Positions 26,021-34,456 are shown, numbered from the stretch's first letter. The stretch is DNA of 64,000 nucleotides from Cacconaster sp045601245 (GCA_045601245.1 JAZRZH010000044.1:43431-107430); one strand, 5' to 3'. Made by a program: numbers and translations. The notes: generated by a model from the sequence alone, not told the origin.

Positions 26021-27580
26021 ATGGCAAAGAAGAGTATTTCCATAAAGTTGTTCCTGTCGGAGATCATCTATGATGTGCAGGATGCCGCCTATCTGACCGG
26101 CCGCAGCCGTCAGACGGGAGCGAACCACGAAGAGGTGGCGCACATCCAGGCTGGAGACGATGATGAGGAACGAAACAAGTTGCTCCGCTCCATAGGCAAC
26201 GCTATCGGTATCCTTAAATCAAGGATGTCCGAATATCTCGGCCTGAATATCTCAGCCTTTACGGACGCGCTACAAACCGGAGAAGGAGTCATCGAAATAA
26301 TACTTTCGATGCCAATGAACTTCGATGATGCTGCAATCAGCGCCATTACCGGAGAGATGCATCAATATATAGTCAACACTACTATTGCAGAATGGCTGAC
26401 AATCACCGACAAGAATGACGCGAAAGAGTATTTTGACTTTGCGACATTGAACCTTGCAAACATACGTGATTCCCTCCATAAAAGGACGCGCCCTGTTCGG
26501 TCATCGCTGAAACAGGCGTATAGGAGAATAGTCCGCAAGGCCCGTAATCTCTTCGAGGTGGAGTATGATTCTCTGGACTATGATTATGCGAAGAAACTCT
26601 TTCTGTTGAAAGCTCCTGCTCTGTCAGGCGCGTGCTCAATATTACGGCGCGGCAATTATATCGGTGCCAATTACGATTGGCTTGAAAACAATGATGCCAT
26701 TTTCCTTGTCCGGGATACAAACGTAATAGGCATAAGCAGCACAATATCGGAACTTACAATCGGCAAGGTTGAAAGTCAGGAATATACGGATGCATATAAG
26801 ATGGTTCCTTTCTATCTGCAGAGGGGAATCAATCGCAAGGGCCTTTTCGCATCCATCAATGTGGCCCCTTCACAAGGAAATACCAGGACGGTGCCAACTG
26901 TGAAAAAGCGCGACAGCATCTGCTCTTTGATGCTTGTCCGATATGTTCTGGACAAGTTCGAGACTGTTGACGAAGCTGTCGAATACTTGCAGCGCTATGT
27001 GGAAATATATAACCCCACTTCATTGGCACAAATGGGTTATGAGCCTCACTTCCTTCTGGCCGATGAATCCGCGTCAGTGGTTCTGGAATTTGTGGATAAT
27101 GCCATAGTGACGGTTGAGTCGGAGATCAATACGAACTTCCACTTAAATGGTGTCACTTTGCTTCCGGATGGGTCAGTTTATACAAATCAGGACGTAGTCG
27201 AAGGCCATTTGCCTTCATCCCTTGGCGTTGAGGACTATGGCTCCGGATTGGAGCGGTGGAATATCCTCAATGCCGCACAGGTTACTGATAGGGCAAGTAT
27301 GCGTGCAGCAATGGACAGTGTGCTATTTTCAAAGGCATATACCTTGTTGGCCGATGTCTGGAACAGTGAGTTTGTGGGGACTGACATTACAGTTGACACT
27401 GCCGCTGATGATGAGGCCCTGCTTATGCGCATCGAGAGATACAGGGAGAAATACAACGGCCGTAGTAAAGACAATCCGGAAACTTGGTGGACTGCACACA
27501 GCTGCGTTGTGGATATGGCATCAAAGACTTTCTATGTCAAGGTCGAGGAAGAAAACACTGAATATACTTTTACGTTATAG
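26021..27580 (+). CDS. Ntn-hydrolase (acylase/choloylglycine-hydrolase-like) fused to phage paralogue domain
   Basis: 519 residues. Residues 1-160 are a member of the local four-gene family. Residues about 200-519 look like a C45/C59-type Ntn-hydrolase: candidate nucleophile Cys205 in LSGACSILRRG, then GANYDW (Asp219, compare GRN-D or GQNWD in the family), GINRKGLFASIN at about 265-280, HFLLADESASVVLEF, and TNFHL. Such enzymes self-cleave to expose an N-terminal Cys and hydrolyse amide bonds in bile salts, penicillins or acyl-amino acids. Cleavage before Cys205 would free the paralogue domain. The usual Arg before Asn is Ala here. The substrate is unknown. Confidence 0.7.
   Translation: MAKKSISIKLFLSEIIYDVQDAAYLTGRSRQTGANHEEVAHIQAGDDDEERNKLLRSIGNAIGILKSRMSEYLGLNISAFTDALQTGEGVIEIILSMPMNFDDAAISAITGEMHQYIVNTTIAEWLTITDKNDAKEYFDFATLNLANIRDSLHKRTRPVRSSLKQAYRRIVRKARNLFEVEYDSLDYDYAKKLFLLKAPALSGACSILRRGNYIGANYDWLENNDAIFLVRDTNVIGISSTISELTIGKVESQEYTDAYKMVPFYLQRGINRKGLFASINVAPSQGNTRTVPTVKKRDSICSLMLVRYVLDKFETVDEAVEYLQRYVEIYNPTSLAQMGYEPHFLLADESASVVLEFVDNAIVTVESEINTNFHLNGVTLLPDGSVYTNQDVVEGHLPSSLGVEDYGSGLERWNILNAAQVTDRASMRAAMDSVLFSKAYTLLADVWNSEFVGTDITVDTAADDEALLMRIERYREKYNGRSKDNPETWWTAHSCVVDMASKTFYVKVEEENTEYTFTL
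26094..26140 (+). repeat. 47-bp exact repeat, copy 1
   Basis: Identical to 28157-28203, beginning TGACCGGCCGCAGCC. Encodes the TGRSRQTGANHEEVA block in two otherwise diverged paralogues. Confidence 0.9.
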
Positions 27581-27582
27581 TT

Positions 27583-28065
27583 ATGAAAAAGACAATTTGC
27601 ATAGACTTTGACGGCGTTCTTGCCGATTACTCCGAAGGATTCCAGGGAGAAGATAAATTCGGTGATATGGTTCCTAACGCTGATAACGGCACGGCCATTC
27701 TTAAGAAGAAGGGTTACACCATTATCATATACACCACCCGGCCTGTAACTGATGCATTGAAGAATTGGCTCAAAGAGAACAAAATCACTTACGACCATAT
27801 CAACGAGAATCCGGATCAGCCGAAAGGTGCGGAGAATTCCAAGTTGATTGCCGACATATATCTTGATGATAGGGGTATTCAGTTCCGGGGTAATTGGGAA
27901 TGGGTGATGCGTGACATTGCGGAGTTTACTCCCTGGAGCAGACCAAAGGAGGATATGAAAAAAAAGATGGAACACAACTTCGATGAAGGTGACATCTGGA
28001 AACGAGGTCAAGAGAAACGCATCAAAGCCGGTGCGAAAGCCGTCTGCGATGCCTGCATAGGTTAA
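27583..28065 (+). CDS. HAD-superfamily phosphatase-like protein with scaffold-type C-terminal motif
   Basis: 160 residues. HAD motifs: IDFDGVLADYS (motif I, residues 6-16), YTTRP (motif II region) and IADIYLDDRGIQF (motif IV region). This set resembles small phage phosphatases that act on nucleotides or nucleic-acid ends, so it could trim nucleotides or repair termini. After the core is a tail containing DIWKRGQEKRIKAG, almost the same as the scaffold C-terminus NIWERGGEKRIKQ, then a CDAC. The motif could tether the enzyme to the capsid interior, which is inference. Sits between paralogue genes on the same strand. Confidence 0.75.
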   Translation: MKKTICIDFDGVLADYSEGFQGEDKFGDMVPNADNGTAILKKKGYTIIIYTTRPVTDALKNWLKENKITYDHINENPDQPKGAENSKLIADIYLDDRGIQFRGNWEWVMRDIAEFTPWSRPKEDMKKKMEHNFDEGDIWKRGQEKRIKAGAKAVCDACIG

Positions 28066-28083
28066 TTTTATAAATTATATATT

Positions 28084-28581
28084 ATGGCAAAGAAATCTAT
28101 TTCTATCACTCTGTATCTGTCAGAAGTCGTTTATGACGTTCAGAACAAGACCTATTTGACCGGCCGCAGCCGTCAGACGGGAGCGAACCACGAAGAGGTG
28201 GCGAATATGCAAGCCAACGATGATGATGAGAACAAAAACCAGATTCTCCGCTCTGTTGGTGACGCTTTCGCTGCGCTCAAAGCCAAACTGTCCGAGTATA
28301 TCATAGACTCCCAGACATCGGCGAACAATGCGCTTATAACTGCAACTTCAAATCTCACTGTTGCGTTGTCAATGCCAAGCAACTACAATTCCGCGACAAG
28401 GGAGACTATTGCTGCAGCGCTGCATCTGTATCTCGTGAATACTGCAATTGGAGATTGGTTCACGATTACCGACAAGAATGACGCTTCGGATTATGTGACC
28501 AAGGCCGCCGCAAATCTGGAACAGATCCGCGAGGCACTTAACAAACGTGTCTGCCCGACAAGAGTAGTTCCTACCCCATAA
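28084..28581 (+). CDS. Phage paralogue family member 3
   Basis: 165 residues, closest to the N-terminal domain of the Ntn-hydrolase fusion: MAKKSIS start, YDVQNKTYLTGRSRQ, the shared TGANHEEVA block, WFTITDKNDASDY and a C-terminal KRVCPTRVVPTP. It lacks the hydrolase domain. The high similarity at the start and the exact 47-bp block suggest duplication with later recombination. Function unknown. Confidence 0.6.
   Translation: MAKKSISITLYLSEVVYDVQNKTYLTGRSRQTGANHEEVANMQANDDDENKNQILRSVGDAFAALKAKLSEYIIDSQTSANNALITATSNLTVALSMPSNYNSATRETIAAALHLYLVNTAIGDWFTITDKNDASDYVTKAAANLEQIREALNKRVCPTRVVPTP
28157..28203 (+). repeat. 47-bp exact repeat, copy 2
   Basis: Identical to 26094-26140; see that copy. 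Flanking bases differ on both sides. Confidence 0.9.
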
Positions 28582-28604
28582 CCTATCTTCAACGCCATTC
28601 ACCA

Positions 28605-29123
28605 ATGAGAAGAAAGGAACTGAAAACAAATCAAGTGACTCTGACCTTTAAAAGGACAGAGTTGCTTGATGATATTCGTCAGTACGCCTATGTCGAAGGG
28701 GACATTATGGATGAAAAGCAGGAGCACGCCAAGCATCAAGTGTTCGACATAGCCGAGGATGGAAACATCGACAGGGTTACAAGGGTCCTTGCTCTTGCTC
28801 ACGCCGAATGTGTGGAAGCGCTTTTCCCTTTCACGAAGGTGAATGTTGATGATGAGGAAGAGCGCGATGATGAACTGATGGAGGAAGATAAGTACATAAT
28901 TGAAATGCTCGTGCCAAAGAGCTTTTCAAAGACCACCGTTGACATCCTTGAGAAGTACATCCACGAATACCTTATCTGCCGCGTCCTGTCGGACTGGTTC
29001 AGCATTACCAATCCTGGGAGTGCAAAGAATTGGGCAGACAAAGCCGAAGATGCAAAGGCGTCTATGCTCAAGTCTAAAAGCATACGTACAATTACTGCGA
29101 GAAGGGGGAAATCCCCATTCTAA
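28605..29123 (+). CDS. Phage paralogue family member 4
   Basis: 172 residues, most diverged of the four. Retains the beta start, DIRQYAYVEG segment, the helical centre, CRVLSDWFSITNPG (compare WLTITDKND) and a basic end (TITARRGKSPF). It has an extra acidic insertion (DDEEERDDELMEEDK) near the middle. Last gene of the rightward late block before a bidirectional terminator. Confidence 0.55.
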   Translation: MRRKELKTNQVTLTFKRTELLDDIRQYAYVEGDIMDEKQEHAKHQVFDIAEDGNIDRVTRVLALAHAECVEALFPFTKVNVDDEEERDDELMEEDKYIIEMLVPKSFSKTTVDILEKYIHEYLICRVLSDWFSITNPGSAKNWADKAEDAKASMLKSKSIRTITARRGKSPF

Positions 29124-29153
29124 AATTTTTTTCATAAAGAGTGTTGTTAAACG

Positions 29154-29183
29154 GTAAGGGGCTGTCGTGAGACAACCCCTTAC
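29154..29183. terminator. Bidirectional terminator between convergent late operons
   Basis: GTAAGGGG and TGTC pair with GACA and CCCCTTAC around loop GTGA with one mismatch. Lies between the rightward paralogue genes and the leftward nozzle gene; T-rich sequence follows on both sides. Confidence 0.8.
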
Positions 29184-29188
29184 TTCAT

Positions 29189-32068
29189 TTATCGCATCTG
29201 ATTTGTTTCTCTCAACTCATATTGGATTGAGCATCCTGATATGCTTTCGGAATCTGTGAGCTGGCATTTCAGAACAATCCGGAAATACTTGTACGGTGTA
29301 CCCCGGAAGCCTCGCAAGTAATGGTCGGTACTGCTGAATACCGGGAACCAATTAGAAAGATCCCTGGAACCATATAGAAGCGTTTGGACGTGTCCTCTTT
29401 CAAAGTTGCCACGCTGAATGATATGGTCTATTGTTTTGAGAATGTCAGGGTTGTCAAGTTTGAGCGGTCGCGTGACAAGCACCTGATTTGTCGGGTCCTC
29501 ATTCGCAATGTGCTGTGAGAGGTCAACCAACTTGTTTTCGTCAGTCATTGCCAATGCTTCCGGATAAGAATTGACGGAGTTTACAATATTGCTCCGAATC
29601 ATAGCCCATTTTTTCATACTCATAGAATATGCATAGGCGTATTTGTAGGAAGGATTGAAAAGAATGAGTCTTTGATATGGGTAGTCATATATCAGGCCAC
29701 AGCCGCTGAGGAATGTACGGAACGATACAAAATTAAACTCACTATCAGCAGTGATTTCTTCCGCTTCTGCAAGTAACGCAATAGCCTGGGGGAGTAGCGA
29801 TAGTGAGAACACTTCATCGTTCCTGCCGTCAATGGCTTCGGATATGCAGCTTGTTTGGGAGCCGGTTATCAACATAATGCCCCGGTCTGTCGCAAACAGG
29901 ACAGCATCGTCTAACTGAGTTATGGAATCCGGATTGATGCAGACATCACGGGTGATAGGTTGACGGGCAGAGAAGCCGCCTGTCGTTGCCGACACCTCCA
30001 ATGCCCAAACGCCATCGGTCGTGAACGCATACAACGGGAACTGTCCGAACTGACCCTGTGAGAGTGGTTTTGCCGCCGTGCTGAGACCGAGGATTCGTCC
30101 TGTGCCGACAGTGTTGATATTCGTGACCGGGAAATGGAATGGATTGTTCACCTCAGACGTAAATAGCTTGTTGGAATTGTCCACGATATAATCTTCCGAA
30201 TATTCCATCTGGCCGCTCCAATTGTTCGAGCGAACGGTATCCCAATCAAGCAAGCCGTATGCTCCGTTCAGGAAGTCGTGGGCTTTAAGGTCTATATCAT
30301 ACGCAAGGTTGAGTTGCCCGGTAGAGATACGCATCTTAACCGCATTGACATTGGGGTAGAACACATACGCACCGTATGAACGAGGCACCCTTACACCCGA
30401 AGCGTTTTCCAGGCTGTGCCAATAGCCCATATTATCCCAAAGGCTACTTGCCTGGAGCCAATAGACACGGCCGTTCTCCTTTATCTGCACATAGATGCTA
30501 ATAGTGGCATCAAAAGCGAAGAACGCCGGTGATACTGACTTCTGACTTTGATTGCCGCTCCAATTATGGTCCTGCGACATATAGCAGAACATCGAGCCGC
30601 AGGAGAAGCCCTTGTAAAGTTCCCTCTTCACTCCGCAGAGGTTAAGCCGTTGGTTATACACGAAAGATCTCTCGGCAAACAGCCTGTCGTGTGACAGGTA
30701 ATCATCCGTCATCACTTCCCTGTTGACAAGCGATTGCAGATATTCCTCCGGTACTACAATATCCTTTCTCGTGCCGGCCATACTTGTTGCGAGAACATCA
30801 GAAATCTCCAACGAACACAACTTGAAGAATGTCGAGCAGGTGCGCAGCGATTCACCCACCTTGTCCTCCGAGAACTCCGGAAGATGGAATGTCTCACCCG
30901 GATAAGTGCCGCCCGTATTGAAATATAGCGCATATATCTCGCTGAAAGTCCATTCGCTGTATATTCCGAGTGCCCCGGCCAAATCGGAGCCGCTTGCGAA
31001 GGACCCCATTACGCAGTCCTCGGTCCTGCTTGAAGCAATAACCGGATTGCTGCCGCTGTAATTCTTATGGAACAGTTTGCCGATGAACTTTGACTTCATA
31101 TCGTCATTGTCCTTCAGATTCTTAATCTTTCCGTTCTGGTCGTAGGTGTAGATGGGTTTCGATATAAAGACATCAATGCTTTTCACTATATCAGTCCAAC
31201 TGTTCAGACCGTCCCCCGTTACATACATAGTGTCCCTTACGCAACCGTAATCCAATGAAGCGGCCATAAGGAATATGTCACATTCCGCATCGGTGTATTG
31301 GTTGCGTCCCGTTGCTCTGTTCCACAATGCGACAACTCCGTTTGTTGTGGAAGGACACATCAGGATAGGCGCACTATGCTTTGTCAGCGACCCGTCATAC
31401 AGGCGCAGCGCATAGCGGACAAAGAACGGAAAGCAGAAATAGCCCTTGTCAACGGTCTGTTCCTTCACGAACTTGTTTACCTTGGCCATTATCTGGTCGG
31501 TGATCTTGTTCTGGTTAGTCTCGGTGAAATCGGCAAATAGGTTCCCTTCAGCAATTCCGTCAAACGAAATAGTGAATGTTGAGTGACTGTCATCGGAAAC
31601 GCTGAAAAGACGGGGATGTCCTTTCAGTCCGAAAGATATTTCAACATCGGGGAGATGATCCGACAAATATTTGTACGAGCCTTCCCCATAATCTCCCGGC
31701 ACCCAAAGGAAATACGACATCCCCTCATCGCGCAGCACGATAATCGTATTGCCTATCGCATTGACGGAAACAAAGTCGTAATATGTGTATGTTCCGAGGT
31801 TGTTAACGGTTGAGGTGGATTCATCATCTATCCAATATAGCCTCTTTGTGGAGGTGTCAAACACAATATAATGCTTGAAGGCCGCAGTCTCGTGGATATA
31901 TACGACCTTCCTATTAGCAGCAAGAGTAAGCACGGTCCCAGGTTGCAGGACAGGCTTCAACGCACCGTTTTCTGGCCACAAATCCATTGTTGCAGCCAAA
32001 TCACCGTCTGGACATTCATAGTCCGAAGGGGCGGCCGTATGGCCCGTGTATTTCAGTTCCTTGTTCAT
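29189..32068 (-). CDS. Tail nozzle / stabilisation-like protein
   Basis: 959 residues, beta-rich throughout with many aromatic residues and repeated short strands, as expected of the beta-propeller-type tail nozzle or stabilisation proteins of short-tailed phages (P22 gp10, T7 gp12 type). The segment around residues 670-740 (LSQGQFGQFPLYAFTTDGVW, then DAVLFATDRGIMLI) is characteristic of that group as I know it. It would form the tube below the portal and adaptor. It is the last gene of the long leftward operon and close to the VR2 target. Confidence 0.7.
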   Translation of the reverse strand: MNKELKYTGHTAAPSDYECPDGDLAATMDLWPENGALKPVLQPGTVLTLAANRKVVYIHETAAFKHYIVFDTSTKRLYWIDDESTSTVNNLGTYTYYDFVSVNAIGNTIIVLRDEGMSYFLWVPGDYGEGSYKYLSDHLPDVEISFGLKGHPRLFSVSDDSHSTFTISFDGIAEGNLFADFTETNQNKITDQIMAKVNKFVKEQTVDKGYFCFPFFVRYALRLYDGSLTKHSAPILMCPSTTNGVVALWNRATGRNQYTDAECDIFLMAASLDYGCVRDTMYVTGDGLNSWTDIVKSIDVFISKPIYTYDQNGKIKNLKDNDDMKSKFIGKLFHKNYSGSNPVIASSRTEDCVMGSFASGSDLAGALGIYSEWTFSEIYALYFNTGGTYPGETFHLPEFSEDKVGESLRTCSTFFKLCSLEISDVLATSMAGTRKDIVVPEEYLQSLVNREVMTDDYLSHDRLFAERSFVYNQRLNLCGVKRELYKGFSCGSMFCYMSQDHNWSGNQSQKSVSPAFFAFDATISIYVQIKENGRVYWLQASSLWDNMGYWHSLENASGVRVPRSYGAYVFYPNVNAVKMRISTGQLNLAYDIDLKAHDFLNGAYGLLDWDTVRSNNWSGQMEYSEDYIVDNSNKLFTSEVNNPFHFPVTNINTVGTGRILGLSTAAKPLSQGQFGQFPLYAFTTDGVWALEVSATTGGFSARQPITRDVCINPDSITQLDDAVLFATDRGIMLITGSQTSCISEAIDGRNDEVFSLSLLPQAIALLAEAEEITADSEFNFVSFRTFLSGCGLIYDYPYQRLILFNPSYKYAYAYSMSMKKWAMIRSNIVNSVNSYPEALAMTDENKLVDLSQHIANEDPTNQVLVTRPLKLDNPDILKTIDHIIQRGNFERGHVQTLLYGSRDLSNWFPVFSSTDHYLRGFRGTPYKYFRIVLKCQLTDSESISGCSIQYELRETNQMR

Positions 32069-32080
32069 AGAGCGAAAGTT

Positions 32081-32479
32081 TTATTCTTCGAGGGGTTTGC
32101 AGATCTGATAATAGACAAAGCCGCCTTCATCGGTCCGTAACTTTTTTACGGAAAGTTTGCAGGCAATATCGGAGTCCATACCGTAGTCATAGAAAATCTT
32201 GTTGACGGTAGGTACAAGGCTCTCGAATCCGATAGTCTTGAACTTGCCGTTATACATCACGTCCGCAAGCTGCGTCTCCTGCTCAATCTTCGGATTGAGG
32301 GTGAAAGCATAATGGCCGGTCTCCGGTATGAAGAACACGAAGACCTTGGCCATATCCATACCCATTATATCCAGCTCCTTGAACAGCCTGCGAGAGAACG
32401 TAATCGAGTTGTCGCGAGTGTCCGCTATCACATAGCAGGCCCGGCGTTCCATCATCCATTTTTTAATTCTCTGTATCAT
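32081..32479 (-). CDS. Unknown virion-region protein, 132 residues
   Basis: Between the nozzle-like gene and a short gene on the same strand, with 12-base and 24-base gaps. Mixed alpha/beta with a basic start (MIQRIKKWMMERRACYVIAD) and an aromatic FVFFIPETGHYAF core. No motif recognised. Could be a tail or virion accessory given its place beside the nozzle gene. Confidence 0.55.
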   Translation of the reverse strand: MIQRIKKWMMERRACYVIADTRDNSITFSRRLFKELDIMGMDMAKVFVFFIPETGHYAFTLNPKIEQETQLADVMYNGKFKTIGFESLVPTVNKIFYDYGMDSDIACKLSVKKLRTDEGGFVYYQICKPLEE

Positions 32480-32503
32480 ACAGGCGAAGTTAGGGTATCA
32501 GGG

Positions 32504-32758
32504 TTACTGTTGATTGTTATTTGTTATCTTTTTGGCGCGATAGTCCTTACGGGACCGGAAAGATACCGTCTCTATCCACAGGAAGGAAGAGGTCGCGTTG
32601 ATGTCATCACGATGCCGCTCTGCATCCTCCCTGCTGTAATGAATGAAGGATGTCATTTCGAGATTGTTCGTGCCCCTCAGATTGATGATGTTGACATAGT
32701 ATTTGTGCCCGAAAAGAAAATCTATGATGCTCTTGAGCACGGTGGTTTCGTTTGCCAT
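32504..32758 (-). CDS. Unknown small protein, 84 residues
   Basis: Small alpha/beta protein beginning MANETTVLKSIIDFLFG, with a strand pair (YYVNIINLRG, LWIETVSFRS) and a basic, asparagine-rich tail. Two bases upstream ends the 218-residue gene. No family recognised. Confidence 0.5.
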   Translation of the reverse strand: MANETTVLKSIIDFLFGHKYYVNIINLRGTNNLEMTSFIHYSREDAERHRDDINATSSFLWIETVSFRSRKDYRAKKITNNNQQ

Positions 32759-32760
32759 AT

Positions 32761-33417
32761 TTATTCGGATTTATTGTTGGACCTGTCTCTTTCGATAACG
32801 TTCTGGCGGAGCCTGTTGTCGAAGGCCTGCTCATAGATGCCTGCAAGCAAAAAAGTATTGCCGGTGTCGATGCCCTGTTTTCGCAAATCTGCATCAAGCT
32901 GATTGAAGAAACGCTGTGCGCCTTCTTTTTCCGGATCCATATACAGGAGATTTGATTTCGCGAAACTGATGATTGTATCAATTCGGAGATTCTCTTTGTG
33001 TACTTCCCCGTCCCGGCCAATGATGCCGCAAAGGAAGCTGCCATCTTCATTGCTCTCGACAATCTCCAGGGCAGTGATGCAGTCCTTGTTCCAGAACTTG
33101 ATTGTAGCTCCGCTGGCCAAGGAGGAGCGGAACAAGTCGGCGGTCTTTGAATTTATCTCCGCGACAGACATCAGTTCCTGAATCTCCTTTGCTTCGCGCT
33201 TCTGGTGCAAGGCCATCTGCACCAGGGAGACAATGGCTCCGTGCTCCTTAGGACTGATGCAAGGTTCAATGCTGATCTTGAATTCACCATTGTTGCAGAT
33301 TTCATCTGCGCAGGTTTTCATTTCATTCAGCCCATTCTGGTCTGTAAGTCCGAATGTGCCGACAATGGCGATACTCCGTACCACTTCGTCACTTACTTCA
33401 AAAATAAATTTTGCCAT
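32761..33417 (-). CDS. Unknown 218-residue protein near DGR target 2
   Basis: Start chosen at MAKFIFEVSDEVV because the upstream 57-residue gene stops one base earlier. An open frame extends 11 codons further into that gene. Helical N-terminal half with a repeat-like EICNNGEFKIS segment and a long helix with KREAKEIQELMS, then a small beta domain (ATIKFWNKDCITALEIVES). It may be a virion or chaperone protein for the VR2 target; this is context only. Confidence 0.6.
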   Translation of the reverse strand: MAKFIFEVSDEVVRSIAIVGTFGLTDQNGLNEMKTCADEICNNGEFKISIEPCISPKEHGAIVSLVQMALHQKREAKEIQELMSVAEINSKTADLFRSSLASGATIKFWNKDCITALEIVESNEDGSFLCGIIGRDGEVHKENLRIDTIISFAKSNLLYMDPEKEGAQRFFNQLDADLRKQGIDTGNTFLLAGIYEQAFDNRLRQNVIERDRSNNKSE

Positions 33418-33418
33418 A

Positions 33419-33592
33419 CTATTCTTCTTTGATTTTATTGAATATGTCATTTGCTGCCTGATGTGCTATTCGCAATATGTCTGCATCGCTATGCTGCTTC
33501 CTGTGCCGGACTTGGGCAAGGATGTCGGAGATTGCTTCGACCGATAGTCCGGTAAAGTCCCCGACAACCAAGTCCTCGAAGTCCTTGAACAT
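33419..33592 (-). CDS. Small 57-residue protein downstream of DGR target 2
   Basis: Frame beginning MFKDFEDLVVGDF and ending FNKIKEE. Its ATG overlaps the stop codon of the VR2 target gene by one base (TAATG) and its stop lies one base before the next gene, so it fits the operon exactly. Predicted helical and acidic at the N-terminus. Such a coupled small gene after a fibre-type protein could be a chaperone (inference). Confidence 0.65.
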   Translation of the reverse strand: MFKDFEDLVVGDFTGLSVEAISDILAQVRHRKQHSDADILRIAHQAANDIFNKIKEE

Positions 33593-34179
33593 TACTCGGC
33601 ATCGGATTTTTCAGCCTGCGGATTTTGTTTTGGACGGAAAACAAAATCCGCCCAGATGTCGAGGAACTGCTGCCCGGCATAGATTGCCAATTTTTCAGTC
33701 CTGAAGGCAAGACGAGACCCCTTGCTCGCGTACGCATACGACGAATCGTTATACGCACTCGCATACGACACGCCGCCACCCGCGCCCGCGTAGTCACCCG
33801 ACCGAAGCACCACACGGGAGCGGTCCTTCTCGCTCATCTTGTCTATCTCGTTTTGTGTGTAGAGATAAAACCAAGGGAACCACCTGTATTCACCTTTCAC
33901 AAACTGCGGCTCCCATCCCTCGTTGAGGGCTGCGGCTATGACACGGAGTTTGAGGAATGCGAGAAGGTCCGGAGAAAGTTTCCCTATCATTTGCGCATCT
34001 GACATTTCTTGCACGAGTTGGTGATTTTCGCCAAGAGCCTTGCAAGCGTCCTCAAATGTCTTGATGCGCTCCGTCACGGGCCTGTTGTCGGCTTTCACTT
34101 CATCGACAAGGGTTAGCACTCCGTTTTTCCATTCGGCAGTCTTGCCGTCCGGTACTGTAATTTTGATTTCCTTTGACAT
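33592..34179 (-). CDS. DGR target 2, small VR2-bearing protein
   Basis: 195 residues. The N-terminal half is beta then helical; a conserved-looking segment WFPWFYLYTQ precedes the variable repeat at about residues 121-158 (RVVLRSGDY to GSRLAF). A C-terminal extension of about 35 residues ends QAEKSDAE. The VR is internal rather than at the end as in the adhesin. Variable residues include Tyr, Ser, Gly and Asp, usual in DGR binding surfaces. It lies in the leftward operon with the nozzle gene. It could be a virion decoration or a tail-tip binding protein (inference). Confidence 0.85.
   Translation of the reverse strand: MSKEIKITVPDGKTAEWKNGVLTLVDEVKADNRPVTERIKTFEDACKALGENHQLVQEMSDAQMIGKLSPDLLAFLKLRVIAAALNEGWEPQFVKGEYRWFPWFYLYTQNEIDKMSEKDRSRVVLRSGDYAGAGGGVSYASAYNDSSYAYASKGSRLAFRTEKLAIYAGQQFLDIWADFVFRPKQNPQAEKSDAE
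33707..33817 (-). repeat. DGR variable repeat VR2 (remote, opposite strand)
   Basis: 111 bp aligning without gaps to TR at 21563-21673. There are 14 differences: 13 at TR adenines and one T to G next to the 3' constant block. VR2 shares a longer 5' match with TR (GCTCCCGTGTGG) than VR1 does. After the repeat, VR1 and VR2 share TCTCGTCTTGCCTTCAG, whereas TR reads TCTCGTCTTGCAAAC. That is the expected pattern of target versus template borders. Confidence 0.96.
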
Positions 34180-34198
34180 AATAAAATTGATTTAAGGG

Positions 34199-34456
34199 TT
34201 ATTCCTGTTTTCTTGATTTCTTCTTTGCTTCCTGCATAGCCAGGCGCAGCTTGTATTGTTGAGGTGTCTCGAATCCTTGGCAGTCATCAGCATCTTCCTC
34301 GTAGCGGCCCAGACTAAATGAATATCCGTATAGTCCGCAGGCTTCCGGCCAAATCTCTTTTGGATCTAAGCGGCTGTCTGGCCTTGGACCCTCCGGCCTG
34401 TAATGAGCGCACAAAGGGCACTTCTTACAGCGGTGGTCGTAATACTGCTTTATCAT
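34199..34456 (-). CDS. Small cysteine-rich protein, possible zinc-binding
   Basis: 85 residues with CKKCPLC near the N-terminus (residues 10-16), a later CGLYGYS and DDCQGF, giving five cysteines that could bind zinc. A basic, lysine-rich end. Overlaps the glycosyltransferase-like gene by four bases (ATGA). No family recognised. Confidence 0.55.
   Translation of the reverse strand: MIKQYYDHRCKKCPLCAHYRPEGPRPDSRLDPKEIWPEACGLYGYSFSLGRYEEDADDCQGFETPQQYKLRLAMQEAKKKSRKQE

Noticed and set aside
33489..33815. 108-codon minus-strand frame overlapping VR2
   Set aside because: It lies in a different frame over the VR2 target and the 57-residue gene, both of which fit the operon better.
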